Shown: positions 17,492-25,947 of the stretch, one piece after another | How positions within the stretch are numbered: the first letter of the stretch is position 1 | Layout of the letters: each line of letters begins with the position of its first letter | From: Antrihabitans spumae | GTDB lineage: Bacteria > Actinomycetota > Actinomycetes > Mycobacteriales > Mycobacteriaceae | Reading direction: 5' to 3' | DNA length: 64,000 bases | Assembly (NCBI RefSeq): GCF_043944905.1 | Contig: NZ_JBIMSN010000138.1 | Coordinates: 41,769-105,768 of the forward strand | The notes under the pieces: model-generated | Database searches by the model: none | Told to the model about the DNA's origin: nothing | What the model saw: the letters and a program-made list of their open reading frames with translations, nothing else | Made by a program: the position numbers and the translations under genes

Positions 17492-18684
17492 CGCCGCCAC
17501 GCCGGCCGCCCGGCGATGGTGATTGCACGCAACACCCATTCCGCCGGACCGTAGCTGTGCGACCGCAGCCACCATCGACTCAGCCAGAGTTGCGCACCGA
17601 AGACGACCACGGCTATCCCGATGGTGCCCAGTGGGCTCACGTCAGCGGTCAGCCGAAATCCATAGGCAGTGAACACAATTCCGAGGACCAGCGATTGGCC
17701 GATGTAGTTGCTCAGCGCCATCCGGCCTGCTGGAGCGAACCCACGCACCACCGCCGCACCGATACTCGTACGAAACAAGGCAAGACCGAGCGCGACGTAG
17801 GACGCCGTCAACAGCGGACCCGTGACTTCGCTGATTCCGAAACCCAGCCATTCCCAACCGGTTCCGGGTCGCATCGTCGCGGAGTAGGCGTAGAACACTG
17901 CGCCACCGAGTCCGATGGGCAGTCCGAAGCGCAGGATGCGAGCCAGCAGGGTTCGATACCTGTCGACATCGGCGAAGAATTCGACTTTGCCCGCTGCAAG
18001 CCCGAGCAGGAACATGGCGAGCGCGCCCGCTCCCTGCAGGCCGATGATGGCAACGATCGCAACCGGCAACTCGCCGAGGTGGTAGCCAACGACGGTACCG
18101 ATGCTGCCGTTGTAGGCATCGCTCATGCGGCTCGCGTTGTCTGCTGCGGCAACAGGATCCGCTGAGCCACCCGAGGCGATCGCTGCCGTACCGAGCGCAA
18201 TCCAGAGTGCCCCTGCGAGGCCGATCAGCGATGCGGCTGCCACGATCGCCGCCCGCGGTGAGATGCGCCTCGCAGCAAGCAAGATCAATCCGAGTACGGC
18301 GTAGGTCGAGAGGATTTCGCCGTGATAGAGCAGTGCCCCGTGCAGCAGACCGATGACGAACAGGCCACCGAGACGCCGCAACATACGTGGCCGGAACGAG
18401 CGCCCTGCCCTCTCGGCCGACGCCAGCTGCAGCGTGAAGCTGTAGCCGAACAGGAACGAGAACAGCAGATAGAACTTCGTTTCGAACAGCATGGTCACGA
18501 CGAAGCGCGCAGTGTGGTCGACCCAAGAGTCGAACTGGGGATTCGCGACTCCGCTGCCGTAGTAGCCATCGGCGAACACGCAGATATTCACGGCGAGGAT
18601 TCCGAACAGCGCGAATCCTCGCAACGCGTCGACGTTCATCAGTCGCGACGAGGTCGCGGTGGAGGCGGGAGCCGACGTGATCAT
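17488..18684 (-). CDS. DUF418-family membrane protein
   Basis: A 398-residue polytopic membrane protein. The N-terminal RLMNVDALRGFALFGILAVN is the typical opening of DUF418/YeiB-type proteins. The GSGVANPQFDSW loop and the C-terminal GRMALSNYIGQSL segment agree with that family. Ten or so hydrophobic segments are visible. The start ATG overlaps the stop of the upstream TetR gene by ATGA, so the two form one unit under likely TetR autoregulation. The substrate or role is unknown; DUF418 proteins are often linked to membrane-associated acyl or small-molecule transfer. Confidence 0.87.
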   Translation of the reverse strand: MITSAPASTATSSRLMNVDALRGFALFGILAVNICVFADGYYGSGVANPQFDSWVDHTARFVVTMLFETKFYLLFSFLFGYSFTLQLASAERAGRSFRPRMLRRLGGLFVIGLLHGALLYHGEILSTYAVLGLILLAARRISPRAAIVAAASLIGLAGALWIALGTAAIASGGSADPVAAADNASRMSDAYNGSIGTVVGYHLGELPVAIVAIIGLQGAGALAMFLLGLAAGKVEFFADVDRYRTLLARILRFGLPIGLGGAVFYAYSATMRPGTGWEWLGFGISEVTGPLLTASYVALGLALFRTSIGAAVVRGFAPAGRMALSNYIGQSLVLGIVFTAYGFRLTADVSPLGTIGIAVVVFGAQLWLSRWWLRSHSYGPAEWVLRAITIAGRPAWRR

Positions 18685-19286
18685 CGGGTTTCCGTCCTGC
18701 CGAGTACGCGCGAGACGATCGTCAGCAACGCCTGCGCTTCGTCTGCCGGCCTGAACTCGGGCTGGACCGCACGTCTCGCAAAGACGCCGTCGACGAGGGC
18801 CGCGATCCAGGTCGCTGCCGATTCAGCAGACATCGGCGCGCTGATCTGCCCAGCATCGCGCGCTCGTGCAACCAGATCTGCGACGCCGTCTCGCAGCGCA
18901 GCGTCGTTCGCACGCAACAACTCCGCGACGACCTCGTCCCGGTGTGCGATTGCGGACGATTCGAGCGCCAACCCCGCGACCATCGGATCGGCGGCAAGTT
19001 CGCAGATGGTCGCGAGAAACGCCGTCAGCGCGAGGAAGGGGTCGGCGGCGCTGCGCAACTCCTCGAGCCACACGTCGGCCTGCTCGCCTTCGCGCTCGAC
19101 GAGCGCACACAGGACGGCATGTTTGGTCGGAAAGTAGTGAAACATGTTGCCCGCGCTCATACCCGCCGCTGCACAGATCTCGGCAGTACGCGTGGCCCGA
19201 AACCCTGCCGCTGCGAAGCACCGTGCCGCTGCGTCGAGGATTGCGCGACGACGTGACTCGTTCGCTTCTGGATCGACGGTTCGCAT
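18681..19286 (-). CDS. TetR-family regulator
   Basis: A 201-residue TetR protein. The N-terminal helix-turn-helix region reads ILDAAARCFAAAGFRATRTAEICAAAGM and ends in the typical NMFHYFPTKHAVL. The remaining alpha-helical part is a ligand-binding domain with no recognisable ligand motif. It is the first gene of a two-gene unit with the DUF418 membrane protein. A TGACCAGTCA palindrome lies 16 bp upstream of its start, in the gap shared with the LLM oxidoreductase gene. Confidence 0.9.
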   Translation of the reverse strand: MRTVDPEANESRRRAILDAAARCFAAAGFRATRTAEICAAAGMSAGNMFHYFPTKHAVLCALVEREGEQADVWLEELRSAADPFLALTAFLATICELAADPMVAGLALESSAIAHRDEVVAELLRANDAALRDGVADLVARARDAGQISAPMSAESAATWIAALVDGVFARRAVQPEFRPADEAQALLTIVSRVLGRTETR

Positions 19287-19301
19287 TCGGCAATATTAAA
19301 G

Positions 19302-19311
19302 TGACCAGTCA
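19302..19311. promoter_or_regulatory. Putative TetR operator
   Basis: The inverted repeat TGACCAGTCA is set in an AT-rich flank (TTAAAG on the left, ATTAAAG on the right), 16-25 bp upstream of the TetR start. Size and position fit a TetR operator overlapping the promoter. It might also influence the divergent LLM gene about 100 bp away. Confidence 0.5.
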
Positions 19312-19407
19312 ATTAAAGCGACGCCATCCACTCGTCGTAACTCCCCAACCCCAACAACTAGAACGTGTTCTACACTGAGCGCACTGCCCGACCGGAGGAG
19401 TGCGGTT

Positions 19408-20259
19408 ATGAAATTCGGAATCGTGTTGTTCACCAGCGACCGTGGGATCACACCTGCAGCAGCCGCTCGCGCGGTCGAGGCCAACGGATTCGAATCTTTC
19501 TTCGTCCCCGAGCACACCCATATCCCGGTGAAGCGAACCGCTGCGCACCCACTGACAGGCGACGCGAGCCTGCCCGACGATCGCTACATGCGCACACTCG
19601 ATCCGTGGGTCTCACTCGCGATGGCCGCTGCCGTGACCGAGCGCATCGAACTGGCGACCGCCGTCGCGCTGCCCGTCCAGCATGACCCGATCACCCTTGC
19701 CAAGACGATCGCCTCGCTCGACCATCTGTCCGGCGGTCGCGTCACACTCGGCGTTGGATTCGGCTGGAACACAGACGAACTCGCAGACCACGGCGTGCCT
19801 GCGGGCCGACGCCGAACGGCCCTTCGCGAATATCTGGAAGCGATGCACGCACTCTGGTCACAGGACGAGGCAAGTTTCGACGGCGAGTTCGTGAAGTTCG
19901 GACCGAGCTGGGCATGGCCGAAACCCGCCCGCTCGAAGATTCCGGTACTGGTCGGCGCAGCGGGAACGGACAAGAACTTCAACTGGATCATCCGGTCCGC
20001 GGACGGCTGGATCAGCACACCACGCGAGGAGGACATCAGCGATCGCGTCCTTCGCCTTCAGCAGATGTGGTTCGACGCCGGCCGCAGCGGCTCACCTCGT
20101 ATCGTCATCCTGGACGGCAAACCAGACCCGGCGAAACTCGCGCACTGGTCCCAGATCGGCGTCACGGATGTGGTGTACGGCATGCCGGACCGATCGGAGG
20201 AAGAAGTTGTGGCCTATCTGCAGCGGCTGGCAGGAAAGCTGTCCGTGCCAGCCGGTTAG
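19408..20259 (+). CDS. LLM-class F420-dependent oxidoreductase
   Basis: A 283-residue luciferase-like TIM-barrel protein. The start MKFGIVLFTSDRGI, the early FESFFVPEHTHIP, the central GGRVTLGVGFGWNTDEL and the PVLVGAAGTDKNFNWI segment are the usual markers of actinobacterial F420-dependent LLM oxidoreductases. The cofactor choice (F420 rather than FMN) is inferred from family resemblance. Its 3' end overlaps the convergent gene by four bases. The substrate is not evident; the divergent TetR-DUF418 unit is the only regulatory neighbour. Confidence 0.87.
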   Translation: MKFGIVLFTSDRGITPAAAARAVEANGFESFFVPEHTHIPVKRTAAHPLTGDASLPDDRYMRTLDPWVSLAMAAAVTERIELATAVALPVQHDPITLAKTIASLDHLSGGRVTLGVGFGWNTDELADHGVPAGRRRTALREYLEAMHALWSQDEASFDGEFVKFGPSWAWPKPARSKIPVLVGAAGTDKNFNWIIRSADGWISTPREEDISDRVLRLQQMWFDAGRSGSPRIVILDGKPDPAKLAHWSQIGVTDVVYGMPDRSEEEVVAYLQRLAGKLSVPAG

Positions 20260-21110
20260 AGCATCATCCTGACCAGCTCCGCAGTCCGGGCCAGGCCAGG
20301 AAACGCCTCAGCCGTCGAGCGTGGATGCAACGCATGGACCGCGAGACGGAATACCAAGGCACGCAACAACATCTGCGGCCACTCCGGTAGGTCGTCCCAG
20401 CGGGCGAGCAGTCCGTCGTCGGCACCGCCCCACGAGATGGCGTCGACGACCGCGACCCCGGCTGCCCAGGGTGCGGGTCGCCAGTAGGGCGTGATGTCGG
20501 CCAAACCCGGTGCCGCGTTGCCCGCGAACAGGACAGTGCCGAACAGATCGCCGTGCACGAGCTGCGACGGTGTTTCGACAGGCTTCCGCAGACTGGCCAG
20601 CTGCCCGATCAACTCGATACTGCGTTGCCCGTCGGGCGATGTGGACTGCGGCGGACCCGCTCCACGAATGCTGCGCAACGGCACGGTTTCCCACGCTGCG
20701 CGGTCGGCAGCAACGAATACATCGACGTCGACCCACGGCGCCACCGGTGGCTGTGCGAGAAACCGCGGACGCTCCAACGTCGCCGTCGCGGCGTGCAACC
20801 GCAGCCCGACCGAGACGACCTCGTCGTGGCGTGGCTCTGGAGCGCCCTCGATGAACGTGTCGGCACGCCAGCCGGAAACGACGTACCGACCGTCGGTACC
20901 CCGAACAGGTCGCGCCAAACGCACGCCTTCGACCGTCAACGTCTCCCGCACCTTGGCTGACCACGCGGCGCGCGCATGGTCGGCGACCGGAGACAGCACG
21001 ACGTCACCGCAGCGCCAGCCACCGTCCCAGTCGGGGCCGAGTGCTACCGGAGTCACCTCGCGCAGACCGAAGGTCGAGCGCACGTGTTCAGGGGGTTCTG
21101 GTGTGCTCAC
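20256..21110 (-). CDS. Actinobacterial TIGR02569-type phosphotransferase-like protein
   Basis: A 284-residue protein matching the conserved actinobacterial family of Rv3205c. A kinase-like catalytic pattern is visible: LVHGDLFGTVLF as the Brenner-type HGD loop and LADITPYWRP in place of the DFG-like metal loop, as in aminoglycoside phosphotransferases. Neither substrate nor activity is known. The start is MSTPEPPEHV at 21110. It lies downstream of moeZ on the same strand, as in M. tuberculosis, with a palindromic repeat in the 108-bp gap. Confidence 0.82.
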   Translation of the reverse strand: MSTPEPPEHVRSTFGLREVTPVALGPDWDGGWRCGDVVLSPVADHARAAWSAKVRETLTVEGVRLARPVRGTDGRYVVSGWRADTFIEGAPEPRHDEVVSVGLRLHAATATLERPRFLAQPPVAPWVDVDVFVAADRAAWETVPLRSIRGAGPPQSTSPDGQRSIELIGQLASLRKPVETPSQLVHGDLFGTVLFAGNAAPGLADITPYWRPAPWAAGVAVVDAISWGGADDGLLARWDDLPEWPQMLLRALVFRLAVHALHPRSTAEAFPGLARTAELVRMML

Positions 21111-21163
21111 GACCGCAGGTTACCGCCGCAAACCCGCAGCACCGGGGAGGCGCTGCGCGATCG

Positions 21164-21210
21164 TGCGTCTTTTCGGCGTGCGGGACCGCCGAAAGGACTC
21201 ACGAGCCGCG
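21164..21210 (-). repeat. Dispersed palindromic repeat, copy 1
   Basis: The segment holds the inverted arms CTTTTCGGC and GCCGAAAGG around a short centre, followed by ACTCACGAGCCGCG. Its reverse complement matches the copy at 63908-63952 over about 45 bases with few differences. Located between moeZ and the TIGR02569 gene, it can form a hairpin and may end moeZ transcription. Confidence 0.65.
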
Positions 21211-21218
21211 GAGCGGCA

Positions 21219-22394
21219 TCAGTAGACCGGCAGGCTGGTATCGACCTGGCGGGCCCACGCAATGACGCCGCCCTGCAGGTGCGTCGCGTCGGAGAAACCA
21301 GCCGCCTTCAGCGCGGCAAGTGCTTCGGCAGAACGAATTCCGGTCTTGCAGTGCAACACGATCGGCTTGTTCTGTGGCAGTTCGGCGAGCGCATCGCCCG
21401 ACAGAATCCGATCCTTCGGGATCAAGGTCGCACCCGGAAGGTGCACGATGTCCCACTCGACCGGTTCGCGGACGTCGATGATCGCCAGGTCCTTGCCCGC
21501 TTCGAGCATGTCGTGCAGTTCCTGCGCTGTGATGGTCGAGCCGACAGCAGCCGCCTGACCTTCGTCGGACACGACGCCGCAGAAGGCCTCGTAGTCGATC
21601 AGTTCCGTGATCGGCGTACGTGCGGGGTCGCGGCGCAACTTGATCGTCCGATAGTTCATGTCGAGCGCGTCGTAGACCATCAGCCGACCGAGTAGCGAAT
21701 CCCCGATCCCGGTGATCAGCTTGATCGCCTCGGTGACCATGACCGATCCGATCGACGCGCAGAGCACGCCGAGCACGCCACCTTCGGCGCACGACGGCAC
21801 CATTCCCGGCGGCGGCGCTTCGGGATAGAGGTCGCGGTAGTTCAGGCCCAAGCCGTCCGGTGCGTCCTCCCAGAAGACCGACACCTGACCCTCGAAGCGG
21901 TAGATCGAACCCCAGACGTACGGCTTGCCTGCGAGCACGGCGGCGTCGTTCACCAGATAGCGCGTCGCGAAGTTGTCGGTGCCGTCGAGGATGAGGTCGT
22001 ACTGCTTGAACAGCTCGATCGCGTTCTCGGGCTCCAACCGCAGCTGATGCAGCTGGACGTTCACATAGGAGTTCGCTTCACGAATCGAGTCGCGGGCACT
22101 CTCCCCCTTCGGCCGACCGATGTCGGACTCGCCGTGGATGATCTGCCGCTGCAGGTTGGACGAATCGACTTCGTCGAACTCGACGATTCCGATCGTGCCG
22201 ACACCGGCTGCCGCCAGATAGAGCAGTGCAGGCGATCCGAGCCCGCCCGCGCCGATGACCAGCACCTTCGCGTTCTTGAGGCGCTTCTGTCCGTCGACAC
22301 CGAGGTCGGGAATGATCAGATGCCTGCTGTACCGCGCGACTTCGTCTCTGGTCAGTTCCGCGGCCGGCTCGACCAGCGGGGGCAATGACGCCAC
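21219..22394 (-). CDS. moeZ: MoeZ adenylyltransferase/sulfurtransferase
   Basis: A 391-residue MoeB-rhodanese fusion. The adenylation domain shows GAGGLGSPALLYLAAAGVG and DLILDGTDNFATRYLVND; the two Cys pairs seen in Zn-binding MoeB/ThiF are not evident. The C-terminal rhodanese (residues about 290-391) has the catalytic cysteine in VLHCKTGIRSAEAL. In mycobacteria MoeZ (Rv3206c) adenylates and thiocarboxylates sulfur carriers such as CysO and MoaD. The start GTG 22394 is favoured by AGGAG five bases upstream; the GTG at 22400 overlaps that site. A CysO-like carrier is encoded at 31.4 kb. Confidence 0.94.
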   Translation of the reverse strand: MASLPPLVEPAAELTRDEVARYSRHLIIPDLGVDGQKRLKNAKVLVIGAGGLGSPALLYLAAAGVGTIGIVEFDEVDSSNLQRQIIHGESDIGRPKGESARDSIREANSYVNVQLHQLRLEPENAIELFKQYDLILDGTDNFATRYLVNDAAVLAGKPYVWGSIYRFEGQVSVFWEDAPDGLGLNYRDLYPEAPPPGMVPSCAEGGVLGVLCASIGSVMVTEAIKLITGIGDSLLGRLMVYDALDMNYRTIKLRRDPARTPITELIDYEAFCGVVSDEGQAAAVGSTITAQELHDMLEAGKDLAIIDVREPVEWDIVHLPGATLIPKDRILSGDALAELPQNKPIVLHCKTGIRSAEALAALKAAGFSDATHLQGGVIAWARQVDTSLPVY

Positions 22395-22486
22395 GTCCAC
22401 TCCTCACATCCGAAACAGTTCAACGGCTACAACACCACCGTCGCTCGCAATCATCCCCCGCGAACATCATCCCTCTCGAAAACGCG

Positions 22487-23548
22487 TCAGCCGCGTGGGT
22501 AGGGCCAGGGATTGAATCGACACACCTTGCCGTCCATCGGGACTACACCTTCGGGGTCGAGCGTGGCGATGTCGTTGTTGGCGGTTCCGAACGACTGTTG
22601 CATCATCACCGGCGCCAAGCCACCGTCGGTTTCGCACGGCTGATGCTGTTCGTAGCCGATGGCATGACCGACCTCGTGGTTGATCAAATATTGGCGGTAG
22701 GAGCCGACGTCGCCCTGGTAGGACACCGCACCCCGCACCCAGCGGGCCTCGTTGAGAACAACGCGGTCGGTGTTGAGGTTGTTGCACGACGTATCGAGCG
22801 GAATGTCGTAACCACAGACGTCGCGTGTCGTCATCGTCGAAGTCAGCGACACCCGAAAGTCGGGCTCTCCCTGGTCGATCCGACGAAATCCGAAACGTGG
22901 GTCCTGAGTCCAGCTCTTCGGATTGGCGAGGGTCTGATCGACCATGACGGCGAACGATTGATCACCGCCGTAACTCGCGGTGTCCACCCCGTTCTCGACC
23001 TCGACCGTGTAGGTGAACACCCGCTCCGTCCCCGCGCCGATCTGAGGCGTCGTGCCTGCGACGACGTGCCATTCGCCCGCTCCCTGTGGCGAAAAGTTAC
23101 CGCCGGGTGGAAGAACGCCGGTCGGAACATTCTGGTCGAACGAACCGTCTCCTCGCGGCGGCACACCGACGACGCCGGTTCCGTCGGAATCATGAGACAG
23201 CTCGCCGAAACCCGGATTGCGGTCCGGGTCTGCCGCTAAGGCGGTATCCACGCTCCGAACAGCATCGACGACGACGAAGGCGGTCACCGCGAGAAGAATT
23301 GGAATTGCATATGCGCGCCAGCCGTAATTGGCTGCGAATCGCCCGATCCGACTCTGCCTTTTGGTTCGACGTTCCGGTCGTGGCTGACGGGCGCGACCTT
23401 CGTCGCGTGTCGTCGGATCCCATTGCGCGCGAAGCGGTTGATGCGACCGCGCAGGCCCGTAGCCGCCGCCTTTCGCCTCGAAAGGGGACGGAGAACGGGC
23501 TCCACTGGGCATGGAGCCACGCAGCCGCGGTCCGCCTTGCTCGGTCAC
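22487..23548 (-). CDS. DUF3152 membrane-anchored putative metalloprotease
   Basis: A 353-residue protein. About 77 Pro/Arg/Gly-rich cytoplasmic residues precede one membrane segment near residues 78-97 (AIPILLAVTAFVVVDAV), then an exported domain. The zinc motif HEVGH is at residues 291-295 within LINHEVGHAIGYEQHQPC, resembling metzincin-type HExxHxxGxxH but with the third histidine displaced by one residue. Paired cysteines suggest disulfides. It is the counterpart of Rv3207c by order. The start codon is GTG 23548. Protease activity is inferred, not shown. Confidence 0.84.
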   Translation of the reverse strand: MTEQGGPRLRGSMPSGARSPSPFEAKGGGYGPARSHQPLRAQWDPTTRDEGRARQPRPERRTKRQSRIGRFAANYGWRAYAIPILLAVTAFVVVDAVRSVDTALAADPDRNPGFGELSHDSDGTGVVGVPPRGDGSFDQNVPTGVLPPGGNFSPQGAGEWHVVAGTTPQIGAGTERVFTYTVEVENGVDTASYGGDQSFAVMVDQTLANPKSWTQDPRFGFRRIDQGEPDFRVSLTSTMTTRDVCGYDIPLDTSCNNLNTDRVVLNEARWVRGAVSYQGDVGSYRQYLINHEVGHAIGYEQHQPCETDGGLAPVMMQQSFGTANNDIATLDPEGVVPMDGKVCRFNPWPYPRG

Positions 23549-23797
23549 TGTTTCAGAATGTCACAGTCCCGTCGCGGTGCGAATTGCCCCGCCGGGTTCG
23601 CACACCGTGAAAATGTGCGCCGACATCGCTCCCTTGCGGTTGCCGAGTTCTGTCCGACGAAACAGCCCTGAATGTTTCGCGTCCACTTCGCGGTATCCTG
23701 CAAGATCAGGCGCGCACACAACCGTGCCCAAGCAAAACAGACTGCACACGTGACGATTCAGACCAGAATCAAGACGTCCGAAACGATGGGAACCGAA

Positions 23798-24445
23798 ATG
23801 ACCGAAATCGCCGACCCGATGTCGTCGATGGGTCGTGCGCCGGCCAAACGCGGTAGCAGGTTGCCCAAGATCGAGCGCCGCCAGCAGTTGCTCGCTGCGG
23901 CGAGCGAGGTCTTCGTGACGCGCGGTTATCACGCGTCCGGCATGGACGAGATTTCCGAATGTGCCGGCGTCAGCAAACCGGTTCTGTACCAACACTTCCC
24001 GAGCAAACTCGACCTCTATTGCGCCGTGCTGCAGAGTTATGTCGACAGTCTGATCTCAGGGGTTCGGCAGGCACTGCGTTCGACGACGGACAACCGGCAG
24101 CGCGTCCGCGCCGCTGTGGCAGCGTTCTACGAATTCGTCGACCACGAACAGCAGGGCTTTCGCCTGATCTACGAATCCGACCTGATGGGTGAGCCGCAGG
24201 TCCAGCGTCGCGTCGAGGAAGCAACCGAGGCTTGTGTCGACGCGGTCTTCGATCTGGTCAGCCATGATTCGGGGTTGGACCCCTACCGCGCTCGCATTCT
24301 TGCGGTCGGGCTGGTCGGCGCAAGCCAGGTGACTGCTCGGTACTGGCTCGACGCCGATCGCCCGATCCCCAAGGAAGATGCAGTCGAGACGACGGTCGCC
24401 CTCGCGTGGGGCGGCCTATCGCACGTGCCGCTGCAACACGGCTGA
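23798..24445 (+). CDS. TetR-family regulator, Rv3208-like
   Basis: A 215-residue TetR protein. The DNA-binding region reads LLAAASEVFVTRGYHASGMDEIS with KPVLYQHFPSKLDL completing the helix-turn-helix. The ATG at 23798 (MTEIADPMSS) is used; an ATG at 23786 adds four residues, and the long upstream extension of the open frame is improbable. It sits next to the DUF3107 gene as Rv3208 does next to Rv3208A. The ligand and targets are unknown, but its strict conservation in this neighbourhood suggests a core role. Confidence 0.87.
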   Translation: MTEIADPMSSMGRAPAKRGSRLPKIERRQQLLAAASEVFVTRGYHASGMDEISECAGVSKPVLYQHFPSKLDLYCAVLQSYVDSLISGVRQALRSTTDNRQRVRAAVAAFYEFVDHEQQGFRLIYESDLMGEPQVQRRVEEATEACVDAVFDLVSHDSGLDPYRARILAVGLVGASQVTARYWLDADRPIPKEDAVETTVALAWGGLSHVPLQHG

Positions 24446-24456
24446 AGCGAACTTCA

Positions 24457-24693
24457 CTAGCGAGACGTGAATCCGACCCGAGCACCGACGGTCGGTCCAA
24501 GTTCCACGTAGGCGATCTTCGCGGCCTGGACGAGGTACTTGCGTCCCTTTTCGTCGGTCAGTGCGACGACGCCGCTGTTGCCACCCGCGAGCGCCTCGGT
24601 CACCACAGCCTCGACCTCAGCCGGCGTCTGTTCGCTGGCGATAACCAGCTCGCGCGGGCTATCCGAGATACCGATCTTGACCTCCACGGCCAA
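24457..24693 (-). CDS. DUF3107 small protein (TB9.4-like)
   Basis: A 78-residue acidic protein, MAVEVKIGISDSPRELV to VGARVGFTSR, matching the actinobacterial DUF3107 family represented by Rv3208A/TB9.4. The mixed beta-strand and helix pattern is compact, with no catalytic motif. It is convergent with the TetR gene, 11 bp apart, and has a GGAGG-like site upstream (GGAGGTTGGCC). Function is unknown. Confidence 0.88.
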   Translation of the reverse strand: MAVEVKIGISDSPRELVIASEQTPAEVEAVVTEALAGGNSGVVALTDEKGRKYLVQAAKIAYVELGPTVGARVGFTSR

Positions 24694-24819
24694 CCTCCGA
24701 ACGTTTCGAAATCACTTGTCACTGGTCAGGCTAGTGCAGCCGAGCAGTCACCGAACGCGGCGCAGCTGTGCTGTCAGCGAACAGCGATGCGGGCACTGCA
24801 CGGGACAGGCGGCCGCCAA

Positions 24820-25500
24820 CTACATGAGGCCGAGGACCTGCATCCGTTGCGAATGGCTTTCCTGCATGCGGTCGAACAGCGCGACGATGCCGTTCAAGGT
24901 CCCCGTCGCGGTGATCAAGAGATCGGCGAGCTCTTCGCGCTGAGCCATGACGAATTGCGCCTGAGTGATTGCCTCACCGAGCAGTCGGCGTCCCCACAGC
25001 GTCAGCCTGTCCTTCTCCTGGCGGTTTGCGGCGACAGCACTTCGAACCTCGTCGACGACGAACTCCGAATGCCCGGTCTCGGCCAGTACGTCGCGGACGA
25101 CATCGGCGATTTCCGGCGGCAATGCTCCCGCGATTTCACGATAGAAGTCTGCGGCGATTCCGTCGCCGACGTAGAACTTGACCATCGATTCCAACCAGGT
25201 CGACGGGTTCGTCGAGGCGTGGTAGGCGTCGAGCGCCCGAACATAGGGCGCCATCGCATCGAAAACGTCGACGTCGCGTTCCGACAGAGCGCGTTCCAGT
25301 GTCGTGAAGTGATTCATCTCGGAGGCGGCCATCTTCGCGACCGCGACCTTGCCGCGCAGGCTCGGAGACAGCTGCGCCTCTTCGACGAGGCGGTAGAAGG
25401 CAGATATTTCGCCGTAGGCCAGGACGGCGAACAGATCCGAGATCCCCGGCTGATCCGGTGCGATTTGCGGGGTCACTGACGCGGACGAATTGGCTCCCAT
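24820..25500 (-). CDS. Ferritin-like protein, MiaE_2 family
   Basis: A 226-residue helical protein. The carboxylate/histidine pattern of a ferritin-like di-iron fold is present: GEISAFYRLVEEA, ASEMNHFTTLE and AETGHSEFVVDEV. The family is annotated as MiaE-like tRNA hydroxylase (PF13794), counterpart of Rv3210c, but hydroxylation of tRNA has not been shown for the actinobacterial group. The start ATG 25500 (MGANSSASV) is preferred over a TTG three codons upstream. It is divergent from rhlE across a 400-bp gap. Confidence 0.83.
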   Translation of the reverse strand: MGANSSASVTPQIAPDQPGISDLFAVLAYGEISAFYRLVEEAQLSPSLRGKVAVAKMAASEMNHFTTLERALSERDVDVFDAMAPYVRALDAYHASTNPSTWLESMVKFYVGDGIAADFYREIAGALPPEIADVVRDVLAETGHSEFVVDEVRSAVAANRQEKDRLTLWGRRLLGEAITQAQFVMAQREELADLLITATGTLNGIVALFDRMQESHSQRMQVLGLM

Positions 25501-25902
25501 AGGTGCCAAGCGTAGCCGTTGCGCGGTTCCGCTGCGGCTGGCGTGCGCAGCCTATTCGCGCGACGCTCGCTCGTTCGATTCCAGCATTTGGACTGGACAA
25601 GTTACCATTGGGTTGGGCATCCGATAGTTACCGCAGCAGTCGTAGGTTTCGAGGGTCTTCGAGAACACCGACCAATCGACGCTGCAACCCGAATCTTCAC
25701 CGCGGATTCCCACAGATAATGTGCGCGCACCTGATCCGCGTCGCAACCGAGCTTCGCCGAATTTCTCCACATTCTGCGCTGAGGCCGGCAGCGAAATCAC
25801 ACCGGATTCGATGGCAGTCTGTTACCGAATACAGACACCGGCTGACAACTCGGCCCGGCCCCACACCTCGTGCGCGCGTGCTGAACGAGGAAGGCCAGAC
25901 CC
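25501..25902. other. Long intergenic region upstream of rhlE
   Basis: About 400 bp between the divergent MiaE_2-like and rhlE genes. It is visibly richer in A and T than its surroundings around 25590-25700. No open reading frame with family features, hairpin or repeat was recognised. It probably holds the promoter and a long 5' leader of rhlE, as is common for cold-responsive RNA helicase genes. Confidence 0.5.
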
Positions 25903-25947
25903 CTGAGCAAGATCACCATCGACGACGAACCCGGCGTAGCCGAGACG

